In this document: positions 25,661 to 39,200 of the stretch, piece after piece
Layout of the letters: each line of letters starts with the position of its first letter
Numbering within the stretch: position 1 is the first letter of the stretch
Source: Gordius sp. MW1
Taxonomy: Eukaryota > Nematomorpha > Gordioida > Gordea > Gordiidae
Reading direction: 5' to 3'
NCBI GenBank assembly: GCA_964036665.1
Contig: OZ038526.1
Coordinates: 9,424,001-9,488,000 of the forward strand
Length of the DNA: 64,000 nucleotides
Made by a program: the position numbers and the translations under genes
Notes under the pieces: generated by a model
Seen by the model: only the letters and a program-made list of their open reading frames with translations
The model's database searches: none
Told to the model about the DNA's origin: nothing

Positions 25661-25865
25661 AATTTTTTTAAACGCTGATCGCGTAAAAATTTTGGTTCCA
25701 AGGGGAGAGTAAGAAAAATTGCCGTGTATAATATTTAATCTACAAATTAACGTGCGATTTATGATGCTAATTGATATCACAGATTTTGATTACTAAATTT
25801 ATCTTAATGATTTATCTTAGAGATGTATAAATATGAAACAGGGGCTTCGCCCCTGGTGGGGAGGG

Positions 25866-28842
25866 TAGTGGTGGGGAAAACCTTAGGTCAGGTGAACCTC
25901 AGGTCAACCTGAGGTGAGGTTTAGGTTAGGTTGATCAAACAACCTAACACCTAACCTTGAGGTTAGGTTTGAGGTTTATAACGACCTACCTCAAGGTTTT
26001 TTAGGTAAAAAAACCTTAAACCCTCAGATCCGAGGTTAGGTCACCTCGAATTTTCAACTCGTATGCTTCATTTTTTATATCTTAATTTTACGACTAAATT
26101 ATAGTCTCTAACAAAAAAAAATTATTAATTATATATATATCATGTTCCGCGCGGCGGGATAATGATTTAGAAAAGAGGCCGCAGGAACATGATTTAAAAT
26201 GATTTGAAGGGGGGAATCAGGAATTTATTGGGAGAATTGTGGAGGATAGGGGGATATGTCGGGATATATTAGGAGACGGCCGGTCCAGGGAAACCTCTTC
26301 CAATTAAGGAAGGGGCTAAATTTATTAACCCTTTTAACTTTAAATAGTATGTTAATTTGTTTATTTATGACCGAGAAAATTACAAGAATAATATAATCAA
26401 TCGATATGAAGTTATTGACGCGTATATAAAATTCAATGTTGCGGTTCGTGTTGATCAATAATAATATATGGGGGGAAATAACAAACACGTATAAGCGCGT
26501 GGGGGGTGGGAAGTTACACACACGTACTGGAAATTAAATGGAAAGAAAATATTAAAATCAGTACAGGAAATACAGCATATGTTTTAACGCGTGTAAGATC
26601 AAAAGAATCTCACAATCAACGAACTTGCAATTAATGTAAAAAGAAAGGAGGGGGATCGATTAAGTATGTATGGGATACGCATTTTTACAATGAGGTGGGG
26701 GAAATCCTTAACTTTTGTATAAGAGGAAATGAGGGGTGGGAGAATTTAAATATACGAGCTTCGGATACGACAATATATATTTAAAATAGTTCAAATAAAT
26801 TTATTTTAATAGCAAATTACCTATATAATCTATAAATTTTTTACTCTCTAATAAATTGTCATTTCATTTGAAAGAATTAATGCATGTGTATTTTAAAATA
26901 TGCTGCCATCTACAATGTGTTATATTTTTATAACACATTTTTTAACTTCTCCGCCTATCTATGGTATTCTGTGATATACACACTTTGTATTTTTTTAAAA
27001 GAACAAATTATTGTGCTCAGTATTTATTTCAATTTTTGCTCAGTAGAATATTTATTTGCTCAGGAGAATAATAAAATACTCAGTAAAATATTCAAATGCT
27101 CATTAAATAATGTGCAGTAATTTAATTATTTGTTCTGTAATTTTTTTGCTCAGTAAGAAATATTTAATTTCAAGATAAAATTAAAATTTAGGCTAGATTT
27201 GAACCAACAATATCAATTCATAGATGTCAAAAATGTTACCTATGTGGTAATAAGACAAGTTGTTTAGTCTTAAGTGTTCGACTAAGAAAAAGGACAGAAT
27301 ATTTTTTTGTCTGTTTTGGTGACAGTTGTCATAATTGTCGTTTTTAGCGTTAAATAAACTCTTTAAGCGAAAATTGGTGGGCTAGGGTGTCACAAAGTTG
27401 TTACAAGTAGAAAATTTAAATTCAACAACCTAACTTGGTGACCATTGTCATGTCGTTTATAAAGTTAAATAAGTTCTTTAAACGAAAATTAGTGGGTTAA
27501 GATGTTACAAAGTTGTAACAAGAAGAAATTTAAATTTGTCAACTTAACTTGATGACAATAGTCATAATTGTCGTTATAAAGTCAAATAAGTTATTTTGAC
27601 AAAATTCGCTGGGTAAGGGAGTCGTAAAGTTGTTAAATATATTAAAGATAAACTAGTCAACCTATCTTGACAATTGTCATAACTCTCACTTATAGAGCCA
27701 ATTATATTTTTATAAAATTTCCTGTGTAAGGTGCATAAAGGTATCATGAAAATTTTTATTAGTCAAACCCACCTCAAGACACCTAAACCAAACGAAAGGT
27801 CGACTAATAAATCAGAATAACCTTTGGTCTATTATAATAAATGTGACTGCCTAAAGGTTGACTTTACAAGAAACCAACCTATGAAATGTTTTTCAAATTT
27901 CGACTAAGCCTAAACGTCGACTATAAAAAACATTCGCTTATTTTAAAACACTAGTAAGCATACACTTATAGTATTGTTTAGAATAAACTTTTTTTGTTAA
28001 TATATAAAAAAATAAAATACTGTATTCAAAGCGCAAAATAAATAAATATTGAAAGTTATGAATGTTCATTACTGAGCATTTTAGAAAAAATACTGAGCAT
28101 TATAAGTTTAAAGCTGAGCATTTTAAATTTTTAACTGGGCACTTTAATAAAATACTGATCAGCTGAGCATTTCTTAGTTTTTTACTAAGCATTTAAATAA
28201 CATCCTTTTTTAATAATTTTGTAAGAACACAATATTGCAATATATAAATAAAATCGAATTAAAAATATTCAAATTCATGTAAAATATATGCTCAAGATAC
28301 GCGGGAAGTTGAGAAATGTGCTATAAAAATATAACACATTGTAGATGGCAGCATATTTTTAAATAGACATGCATTAATTCTATCAAATAAAATGATAATT
28401 TATTAGAGAGTAAAAATTTATAGATTATATAGGTAATTTGCTATTAAAATAAATTTATTTGAACTATTTTTAATATATATATATATATTGATATATCACC
28501 TCACCCAGGATCTCCTTGTTATGTAAATAACTGTTGATATATCATTATTGTTTGTTACTACTTTAAATACTAGAAAGTACACGAAGATAAAATTTATTCA
28601 ACTGTAAATTTATATATACTTAATAAATTTTTTTCGTTAGAGACTATAATTTAGTCGTAAAATTAAGATATAAAAAATGAAGCTTACGAGTTGAAACCTC
28701 GAGGTGACCTAACCTCGGACCTAATGTTTTAAGGTTTTTTTAATTAAAAACCTTGAGGTCGTTATAAACCTCAAACCTAACCTCCACGTTCTAAACCTAA
28801 CCGTGAGGTTAAGGTTAATAACCTCAGGTTTCCCCACCACTA
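25866..28842. mobile_element. Large foldback element with TAGTGGTGGGGAAA ends
   Basis: This 3-kb element has long inverted arms: about 25866-26135 pairs with 28610-28842, and 26775-26960 pairs with 28310-28480. It begins TAGTGGTGGGGAAAACCT and ends ...CCCCACCACTA, a hAT-type terminus. Subterminal AGGTTAGGTT words fill both arms. The flanks GGGGAGGG and GGAGGGGG are similar but low-complexity, so the target duplication is uncertain. The interior holds inverted clusters of GCTCAGTA-type words (27010-27160, 28070-28200) and an imperfect tandem repeat. The right-hand end of a probable relative is at 63428. No coding region was found. Confidence 0.75.
27318..27780. repeat. Imperfect tandem repeat, period about 116 bp, four units
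   Basis: Units start near 27320, 27437, 27551 and 27667 with GGTGACAATTGTCATAATTG-like sequence. This is followed by GTTAAATAAGTTC, CGAAAATTAGTGGG and ACAAAGTTGTTACAAG. The units lie in the centre of the 3-kb foldback element. The GACAATTGTC core is itself palindromic. Confidence 0.7.
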
Positions 28843-28869
28843 GGAGGGGGAGGGAGAGGAGGTTGGAAG

Positions 28870-29310
28870 AAGGGGTTTGAACCCGCCCAAAAATCTGGTT
28901 AGTGTTCGGGTTTTGCATAAATTTTGAAATCGGGATCGTGTTCGGGTTTAAGCAATTGATTTAGGGTTCGGGTACAGGTTCGGGTTCAAGAAATTATATT
29001 ATATCAATTATATATATAATACTTACAAATATTTCTTGAGATAATTAGTATCAATAAATGAATGAAAAATGCCGGAAACATAAAAATATTGAAATTACAA
29101 TCGTATGATTTTCGTTACATTGTCATGATAAAGAAAACTGAGATATTTGATTCACAATATATTTTTGAATTAAAAACCCTAACCCGAACCCTTATTTGTA
29201 TTCATCGGGTTCGGGTTTTAAGGGTATTTTTAAAAATGGGTCCGGGTTTGGGTTTGGGTCCTGTAAAACATCGGGTTTTACCCGGTTCGGGTTCAGGGGT
29301 TCGGGACAAA
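28870..29310. repeat. CGGGTTCGGG-rich repeat
   Basis: Dense GGGTTCGGG words, the reverse complement of those at 25505-25660, flank an AT-rich core (about 29000-29170). This may be one element with opposed ends, but no target duplication was found. Confidence 0.5.
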
Positions 29311-29425
29311 CCCCTGGTTGGAAGGGGGAACGAAACTCATCTATACTCCGTATAAACGTAGCATATTTGCTTTGCAATTTATGAGAAAGGTGGGAAGGGG
29401 CGAGAATGCCTATGGGGGGGGGCAA
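29311..29425. repeat. Fragment of element X
   Basis: It shares the stretch with AACTCATCTATACTCCGTAT, GCATATTTGCTTTGCAAT, GGTGGGAAGGGGCGAGAATG and CCTATGGGG found near the ends of element X copies. Only one end region is present. Confidence 0.65.
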
Positions 29426-30280
29426 TGGTCAAGCAGGGAGTCAGATAAAACTCGTACAACGTTATAGTTGTTTTTTAAATATACTATTTTCATATTAATA
29501 ATTTTCCTCAATAATGTACAAAATAACATGTTTTTCAGTATTAAATAAATATATTAATCATAAAATCAAAAGATCAATATAGCTTGAATTCGCACTTAAA
29601 AATTTGTTTTTACGTTAAATAACACAGGTCTACAAAAAAAAAGATCCCGCAATCCGACTAATAATTCTGATAGAAAATTTTGCGCTGAAAAAAATAGGTT
29701 TTTAGTTTTTTTCTACGATTACCAGTTTTTTAGATATACGAGGTTGAAAGTGCCAAAAATGCCCTTTTTAAGCCTTTTTGAGGCTATATTGCCACAACAT
29801 TTTTAATATTTAGCGAAAAATAGTAATATATTCATGTAGATTAAAGTTTCATCTATAGGTCCATTCTTTTATTTTTTTATATCATCCTTATACTCAAATT
29901 TATACGCGTTTGCGTGAACCCCTTCTCCTTATCAAAATTCGTCCCACTATGTCTGGAAAAAGGAGTTTATTAGAGTTCATACTACACACGCGCTGTTTAC
30001 TAACACATATATCTCTCCCTTTACCTACTCTCCTCTCTTTCTCCTCCACTCCCGCCCCCTTCATGTGTGCTTAAAAATGACAAATATACCCAAAATCCAT
30101 AACCAAATTTATAAGCTTGTGACCCCCTATAGCACCAAACATGGGTGCAATTAATTTTGTAATTACATTTTTTGCGAATTATTTTGTTTGATTAAATAAT
30201 CATCTACACTTAAAATTAATAGCAAATCTATTTAAGGTTTTACGTCAAATAGAATATTAAATTAAATCGGTAAAGGCAAC

Positions 30281-33200
30281 ATGAAGAAGGCATACTTTAA
30301 AGGAGTCATAATATGGGGACTTCTAACCCTGGTGGATTCACAATTGGCGAACATTAATAGAAGGGTATGTAAAATATAATGTCTCAATATTTGTTTTTTG
30401 TTAAAAAGAACGTAAAATTATTTAAGAATATTAAGTGGTATATGAATTCACCCTTGCCTTAACCATCTAATGCTAAACACAATTAAATTTTTTTAAGAAA
30501 ATCAGATAAATTATGGTAAATGTAATATGTAGTAGCAAATTATTTTTTTTATTTAAATAGGTTGAAACTATTAAAAATATTCCCATCTCAGTAAAAAAGT
30601 TATCATTAGATTTGTAATTTTCGCCTAATATAAAAGTTGCAAATTATACTAGAATATTTCCTGCAAAATATTAGGATTTTTAATTAGGCTGATATTACAA
30701 ATTTTACCAGCTAGAGCTTATTAATTCCATAAATGGAGATGGTGATAATAACTGAGTAAATTATTGGGACAAAAATGTAGTGAACAATGTAATCTTTTAA
30801 CAACCATAGTTACTTTCAAAAAACGTTCATAAACAAATATTTTTTGTTCAAAACATGCGTATGAGGTTGTTAAAATTCCTAATTAAATTTTAGAGTTCTT
30901 GATAGATTATTGATTTCCAAAAATGTCTTGATTTTGTGTTTAAATTGATGTTTTTCAGTGAACACTGAACATAAGAATGGCAAGGGTTTAAAATATTAAT
31001 GTAGAACATTTTAACTATATTTTTTTAGTAAAAACTGTCTTCTCTTTAATGATCCAATATTGAAAAATAGTGTAGAACAGAGATCTTCAACGGGCGGTTT
31101 TTAAGAGGCGGCCCACCCGTACCCGTTTTGGTGAGCTTTCACTTCAGGCCAAGCCCCCCCCCCCGTAATATGATGGCCGGTAGGTCCGGCTCATTAAAAA
31201 ATTAACTTTATGAGCAACATTTTAATTGCTATGCAATTTATGGGCTCGTTTTTTGTTGTCCGTCCGTCCGTGTTGTCCGTTGTCCGTTGTCCACCAAGTT
31301 ATGGCGCCAGCTTTGTGACCTGGAGGCTCGTGTTCAATCCCAGGAGAGGACAAATTTTTTTATATTTTTTTTAAATTAAATTAATATTTTGTTCTTGTTA
31401 ATAACATTGATAATATGACTTTTTGACCGTCCGCTGGCTACTGACCAATAAAATAAATTGATTTTCTAAACATAAAACATATTTCATTATCTATATAAAT
31501 AACATAAAAACTTCTACAATTTTAATACCAGCAGGGTGTGAGTTGTTATAGCCCACGGCTTGTGATCTGGAGGCTTGTGTTCCCTCTCAGGAGAGGACGA
31601 ATTTTTTTTATTTTTTTTTAAATTAAATTAATATTTTGTTCTTGTTAATACCATTGATAATATGAATTTTTGACCATCCGCTGGCTACTGACCAATGATA
31701 AAATGACCATTGGCCAAATAAATCGAAATTTTATTTTTTCGTTTTTTTTTGGTTATAAAGTTTATTTTCACGAAACAAAGTTACATAAATAAGCGAAATA
31801 CAAAAATAAAGACATATTGGTTAAATACAAAGATCTATATCATTATCTTCTAAAATGGGCCATGAGTCGGCAAAGGATTTAAAGTTGTATCGTACAACAA
31901 GAATCTCTAGTTGTTGCCTGAGTAAAAAGGACGCAGAAATTTTAGATTTTGGGGTGCGTTTTCCGAGTCAACATTGATAATTACCCTATTCCCTTTCCTA
32001 CAAGGGCCTACGCCTCTACTGATATGGGTCCCTGTACCCCTACAAAAGCCTATGCCTCTACTGATGTGGGTTCGAATCACGGCGAGGGCAAATTTTTTTA
32101 TTTTTTAAATTAATATATTGTTCTTGTTTATTTAACTTTTTAAATATTTATATAAATTAATAATTAACCAATAATTTTGCATTTAATACTCCCCTATGGG
32201 CATTCTCGCCCCTTCCCACCTTTCTCGCCCATAAATTGCATAGCAAATATGCTTTATACGGAGTATAGATGAGTCGTCCCCCCTTCCCCTCCTCGCCTTC
32301 CCCTCCCCTTCCGCCCCCCTTCCCTTCTCCCCCTTCCCACGAGGGCCGAAGGCCCGAGTATAATTTATTATCGATTTTTTTCATTAAGATATCTCGAATA
32401 AGCTTTTGCCATATTCCACATCTTGATCCGTAACATATTTGTGATTTGCCCAAATCACATTTTTGATATTATACTCTAATTTTTTTTAACAAAATGGGGT
32501 TGTAAAAAATACTTTTTCGAAAGTTATCAATTATTATTAAAAAATTGAAATCAAAGCTAAGCGTTTAAGGTCTTTGTGTAGTATTATATTCACATGGGCA
32601 AAATTGCGCGCACTGTTCCTTCTAAGTGTAATTTTTATTTACGGAAAATGGTAAAAGCCAAGATGCAATAATCCCTATACTAAATATAATTAAAATTATT
32701 AATTAGTTATAAATAGAGAAGCTAATTAATAAATTAGTAAAAGTGTAGTTATATACTAGAAAATAAAATAAAATATGAGTTATTCAAAATGTAAATATGA
32801 CAAAATGCAAAATGTATGAATGTGATAGGAAATGTTCCTAACTAAGTGCATTGATTAAATCAATCCATTCTCATTATCATATACAGAGTAAGGCATCTAT
32901 ATCTTGTAATCAAAATATTTTAGGCCTAAGAAGCCATATTTAGAAAAAAAACTAAAAAATCTCTATTGGCCCGGTTGTCTGTTTGAATTAAATATAAATT
33001 CCGGAAGCAGGACTTTGTATGGCCCGCCAGAGCCCATTATTAAACTAGTTTGGTCCACCCGAATCCGGCTCATTTTTAATTTAGCCCATCTGTAACTGCA
33101 CGCGGGCGGGCTTTTAGCCCCGTCCGTTGATTGGGCCTGCCCGTGCAGATCTCTAGTGTAGAATCCAGTTGTAGAAATTTTTGTTATAATAAAATATCAA

Positions 33201-36200
33201 TCAACCTTTCAAGAATGCATCAAGCAATTCGTTTATTTTCAATATTGATCCCCCGAGTTGCAGATTTCTAAATCTGTCGATCAAATTTAAAATGCAATAT
33301 TTGAAATAGTTCAACAAATTATAAGATTAACCCATATTCTAATTTTGCCCCTTTTGATTCCATGTTAAAGCGATTTAAAAATTAATAGAAATATCAAAGA
33401 ATTCATCCTTCGATTGAGTATATTTAATTTACTAATAACAATTGTCCAAATCTTGTGGTGCCTGGTTATCCGCGCCTGATCGAAATGGACAAGCCTATTA
33501 ATTTTAAAAACAATATTAAATTCTAATAAGGTTAATTATGTTTTGATTTTAATTTGTTTTTGACTTATAAAACAATTAACCTTAAACGTATGAAAAGGTC
33601 GCTTTGGGTATTTTTTACAGTCAACAATATAAAATCTATGTTTAGTAGTAAAAAATGCTGTTGTGCTTACATTAAATAGAATGTAGTTTAATTATAATAT
33701 TTTAAAGAATATAGCCTATATTTTAATAATTCATATTAATGAGCTGCATATACAGGGTACTCCAACAATTGAACCATACCCCAATTTTGATGCTGTGAAG
33801 GATGCTGAAGCATTAAGAGCATCTGTTAAAAGATTTGGTAATATTTATAAATTAAATTATTATTATTTGAGGCGTGGACTAAATGTTTGATTTTATGTTA
33901 CAAAAAGGTAAAAATCTGCACATCTCTGATTACTTAAATAAAAGCATTATGCCAATACTTAATGTTTGTGAGTTTCGCATATTTTCATAATTTAAGCTTA
34001 AATTAAGTTCACTAATTCTAAGTTCCAAATTTACCATTTATTAAAAGGAACAAGCGACAAAAAGCTTATCGGTATAGTTACGGGTCGTTCCAACGCACAG
34101 CGTCAGGCCATACGGGCTGCATACAGAGATCGTTTTAAAAGAGTAAATTTTCGGCAATCAATTTTTATTTCTTAATCCTTGAAGCGGAATGCAAGTAAAA
34201 TGAAAATTAATTTATTTTTATTTTCTTATAAAATTTAAAATATAATTTTTATAAATATGTTCTTTTCATAGCCAGGTTGTTAAAGCTAATATTAACATCT
34301 TACTTGTTCACATTGTAATATTTCTTAATTAATTTATTTAGGACGCCATAAAAGATATTAAGGGCGATACTAGTGGAAGTTATCGAAATATTTTAGTGGC
34401 ACTAATGACACCCGAAGCAGAATATGATGCATCTCTAGTTCGAAAAGCCGTCAAGGTTGGTTTTAAGTTACTGTTTCTAAGTAAATGACGAAATTAAATA
34501 TATTTCAATTATGAGGGTTTATTTAGTTTACATTTTATTTGAAGAGCATTACCTGATGATAACGATAAGTGTCAGGCGCGTAGCCAAGGGGGCCTTTTCC
34601 TTCCCCTCGACTAAAAATGTGAAATTTTTTTTGATTAATAATTAGATTAAATGGCTTACAATATTATAGTTTAGTTGCATAAAAGATCTTGAGACACTTA
34701 TAAAAGCCTGGAAACTTAATATGTACATTCAATTTTCAAATTTAATTTTCGACTAAATGCATTGTAAAATTTCCGAATGTTGTAAAAATTGCTGTAAAAT
34801 TTGGTTAAACATTTTTTTCACGTAAAAACATTAGACCGCCCCATTGCTAGGAAGTGACTAATTAAGCGATTATGTAGAATATAGTAATAAATTTCTTATA
34901 TATTTCAATTGTTATTAATATTATGGTTTGTGTTTTAAGTTATTACTTGTGCATAATAGATAGAATATATGCATATCCAGACCTAATTAAGCATTGACTA
35001 TCAAATTAAATATTATTCGTGGTGATTTTTCCTATCCTATATATTTATATATATTTAATCCATTGATTAATAATCTCTAAATGATACCCTGTATTTGTTC
35101 AAATAGTAAATGAAAACGTCTCACCTATATATAAACAATGATGAAGTTTTCAGTGGCGTAGCCAAGGACCCTTCCCCCCCCTCCTTAGCAAAAATTCAAA
35201 AAAATTGATATAAATAAAATATTAAATAAATTAAATTTTAGCAAAAAGCTTTAACCATATATTTTTGTCTTCTTAACACCACATCTATCAATAAGGTTTT
35301 TCTAAAATCAGGAGATTAAAAGCTTATTCAAAAATAGGATGACTCCGATGGAGAGAATAAGCAAAATTAAATTATCATAGTGAAAAAATCAGATTGTTAT
35401 TTATTATAATGTTCCTAATTCTATACACAGAATTAAACCCTTTATCATTTATCATCTGTTTAAAATTTTCTGCTAACCCATCACGGTTTGATAAAGTGAC
35501 ATAAAAATAGTAACATTATAAAAATATTGTTATGGTGCCCGACCAGACTGAGAATCGTAATTTACGATGGTTGTCTGCTGGGCCCTTGGCCGAGTGGGCC
35601 TGGCTTTTTGGTCGTTTAATTTTTAATTACGAATAAAATGTTTCAAAAAAATTTTTTGGCAGCTTTCTTTCCCCTTAAAAAAATCCTGACTACTCCCCTG
35701 ATAAGAATTTTTAAATATTACGGTTAGATTAACTAGATTAACTGCTTTCAACATGACGTCTACCTACGGCAGATTACACTAGTCAACAAATAATGGTCTT
35801 GTGTAAATAACCGGGAAACGATCAACATATTCCGATAGAGTTTTTTGTGGAGAACACAAATATGTTTTTCGTTTTTTTTCCTATACGTCAAGTTTTTTAG
35901 ATATTTCGATTCAAAATCGTGAAAATGACCGTTTGACCCTTTTCAATGCTCAATAGAGCGATATTGAATGGCTAAAAAAAAAATTTTAAACCTCTAAGTG
36001 GTAGAACCAACTTAGGAAAAACATTCAAACATAAATTTTTCCCCTATTGTTTTTACTTTTTAATATATGTCAAAAATGCAATTATTCCCTATGCGAAATC
36101 GCGGCTTCCTTTGAGCCTCCCTCCCTCTCTATCTAATTGGCTTATATGCTTGTATAACACTATACCCTTAGTGCATGTAAGTGATTGATGTGGGTGCAAG

Positions 36201-39200
36201 AGTAGTGGGTTAATACGAACTATTCCTACTACTACGCCTGTCATCCTCCCTCTCTACTAGAGGAATAGCTTGTATTACGCCACTACTCTTCCACACCCAC
36301 ACCCTCACATCATACATCAATCACTCACATGCACCAAGAGTAGTGTTATAAACCCAATTAGATAGAGAGGGAGGGAGGGAGAAAGGGAGGGAGGGAGAAA
36401 GGGAGGGAGGGAGGGTCAAAGGATGCCGCTTCGCATAGGGACTAATTGAAATTCGATATATTGGAAAAAGTAAAAACAATACGGGAAAAAATCACTTTTC
36501 AATGTTTTCCCCTAAGTTGGTTCTACCACTTAGAGGTTTAAAAAATTTTTTAGCCATTCAATATCGCTCTATTGAGCATCGAAAAGGGTCAAAAACGGTC
36601 ATTTTCGCAACTTTGAATCGAAATATCTAAAAAACTTGACGTATAGGAAAAAAACGAAAAACATATTTGTGTTCTCCACAAAAAACTCTATCGGAATATG
36701 TTAACCGTTTCCCGGTTATTTTTTATTTGTTGACCAGCGATTAAATACTCTAAAAGTCTTCTAAGCAAGCGAAAAAATCTTAAAGATATATAATGGTGGT
36801 AGATAATATTTACACATTATTTATGTTATTTTCCCTTGTTGATCTTCAGGGATTCGGCACAGACTTTAATTTACTGATTGAAGTTGTGTTAACACGAAGT
36901 CCAGAACGTATCAATCAAATACGTGAAGCCTATAAACGACGTAATTTGACAATATATCAATTTCATATGTCATTTATGTATAATCTATTAGCAACTCTGT
37001 AGCCAATTTTAAAACATAACTGAAATATTAGTTGTTGCATTTATTCTCTAGAATGGAGGACATTGTATATTTTTTATTACGTATAGTAGTATAATCAATA
37101 CACCATTTGAGATGTTATTATATATTAATATCTAGTTTACAAGAGAGATTTGATATCGGATATTAAAGGAGATACGAATCGGAAAGTTAAAGATTTGCTA
37201 GTCAAAATAAGTCAAGTAATTAACATAATAAATCTAGCAATGATCTAAAACGTCATGATCTCCTCATTTCATTTTTGTTACTATTTAGATTGTTATGATT
37301 ATGAACCCTATAAACTGCTTCCTAATTATGAATTTACATTCAAAAAATCAAGGATTTTGACATATAAAGAATTAAATGACATATAATTTCTAATTGTATT
37401 CACATTTTTATAGGGTGGACGTGACCAATCCAATGATATTAATGTAGCCGCTGCTAGAAAAGATGCTCAGGTAAGCAAATAGTTATCAAGTTTATTTTGA
37501 CAAATTATGAATTTTAATAGCTAAACTTGAGTTTTTCTCTGGTTTTTCTACCGTTGCTCAATTATTCATTATAAATGAATATGTTTACTGTAAAGATTTT
37601 GGCCAAAGGAACGGGCAATTTTCTATTTGGATTCGATTCAAAGGCCTTTACCGATATATTAGCCACACGAAACTTTGCACAACTCAACCTAATTTTTGAT
37701 CAATACAGCCGGATTAGTAAGCGAACTATAGAAGAAGGTATCAAAAAGGGTACCGTTGGGAAATATCAGAAAACCCTATTAACATTAGGTATCTATGTAT
37801 ACATTTATTAATATAGACATTTTCACACTAATATTATGGCGATAATATATTTAATTTATCGTACTATTAGTTATTTAAAAGATAATTCAGGGTACTGTAT
37901 TTTTTGTTTAAATGCTTAGGTTAATTAAAAAATATAAATGATAAATCAAATAGGAAATAGTAATGTGAAAGATAGGCAGAGGCCAGCGAAATTGCTGACG
38001 CGTCCGACACGAATCCCGATTTAAATTTGTCCAAGCCCGACCCGATCTAATTAAAATTAATTTTAAGCTTAACTCTAGCTTGAGACAGGGCCATCAAAAG
38101 CTGTGACTAAAAATTTACATTATTCGACAAAAAAGCCAGCAAATATTGATAAGCTGTTACGCGATTTACACCTTACCTAGTTTTAATTATTTTAAAGTTG
38201 GATTATATCAAAAAAATGCAAGGTTTGGTTGCAAAAGTTTACTAGACCCCACCCGAGCCCAAAGCTAGTTTATTTAAATATAGTCTACCCTTGTCCAACC
38301 TGAAATGTTTTGACTCAGGCTGGGTAGTAGCTGGCAAATCAGGAGATAGCAACTTGCAAAGGGTTAAGAACGCGCCAATTTATGGATAAGATGCAAATAG
38401 ACGGTGAACTTGATGTTTCATTAAAACATTCATTTTTATATTTTTATTTGCAGTGGAAATAGTGCGAAATCCGGGCACCTATTTTGCGAGAAGAATTAGG
38501 AAGGCCGTTAAGGTATCATAATATGTTATATAATAACTACTCATTCAAACATAGGAACAATATAGTTAAAATCATTTGTGCGCTACCTATTAGTGTGTTT
38601 ATCTTTTCTTTTTAGCTTAAATAACATTTAAACATTGTTATGTTTGGGAATCAATCAACATACAAACGTGTCGAATAAGGCGAGTAATATTTAAAGGCTT
38701 TTTAGAGTGGTATAATCAATGTTTGACAATAACATTTTGTAGAGCTCAATTCATATTTTATTGCATTAAAGGAATAGCGTGGCTTTTTTCTTTTAAGCTT
38801 AAATTTTAAATGATATTCATAAAATCTAAATATGATTACGTTTTCAATTTTATCAGGGTCTTGGTACAAGTGATAGCGCTTTAATTAGGATTTTTACGAC
38901 ACAGCCAGAAATTGACATGGGTGACATTAAAGTGGAATATCAAAAGTTATACAAAAAAACTCTCGAAAGTTCGATAAGGGTACATATTAATAATAGACTA
39001 TTTCAATTAAAATTGACCATCCAACGTTACTTACATATTTATTACATTATACTCGAATGTAATTTCATTAAATGATAAAGCTTGTTAGAAATGACCTAGC
39101 CAGTATTTAAAATTTAAAATTAGTTATAAAAACAGTCTTTAAAAATTTTAATTTTTTGTCTAAATAATTTGATCCACATGCTCTTAGGTATTCAATATTT

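Noticed and set aside
21968-33155. An 11-kb hAT element bounded by TAGAGATTTGCACGG and GTGCAGATCTCTA
   Set aside because: The flanking 8-mers (GTATACAC and GTGTAGAA) do not match and the interior contains unrelated insertions and a gene start; treated as two fragments.
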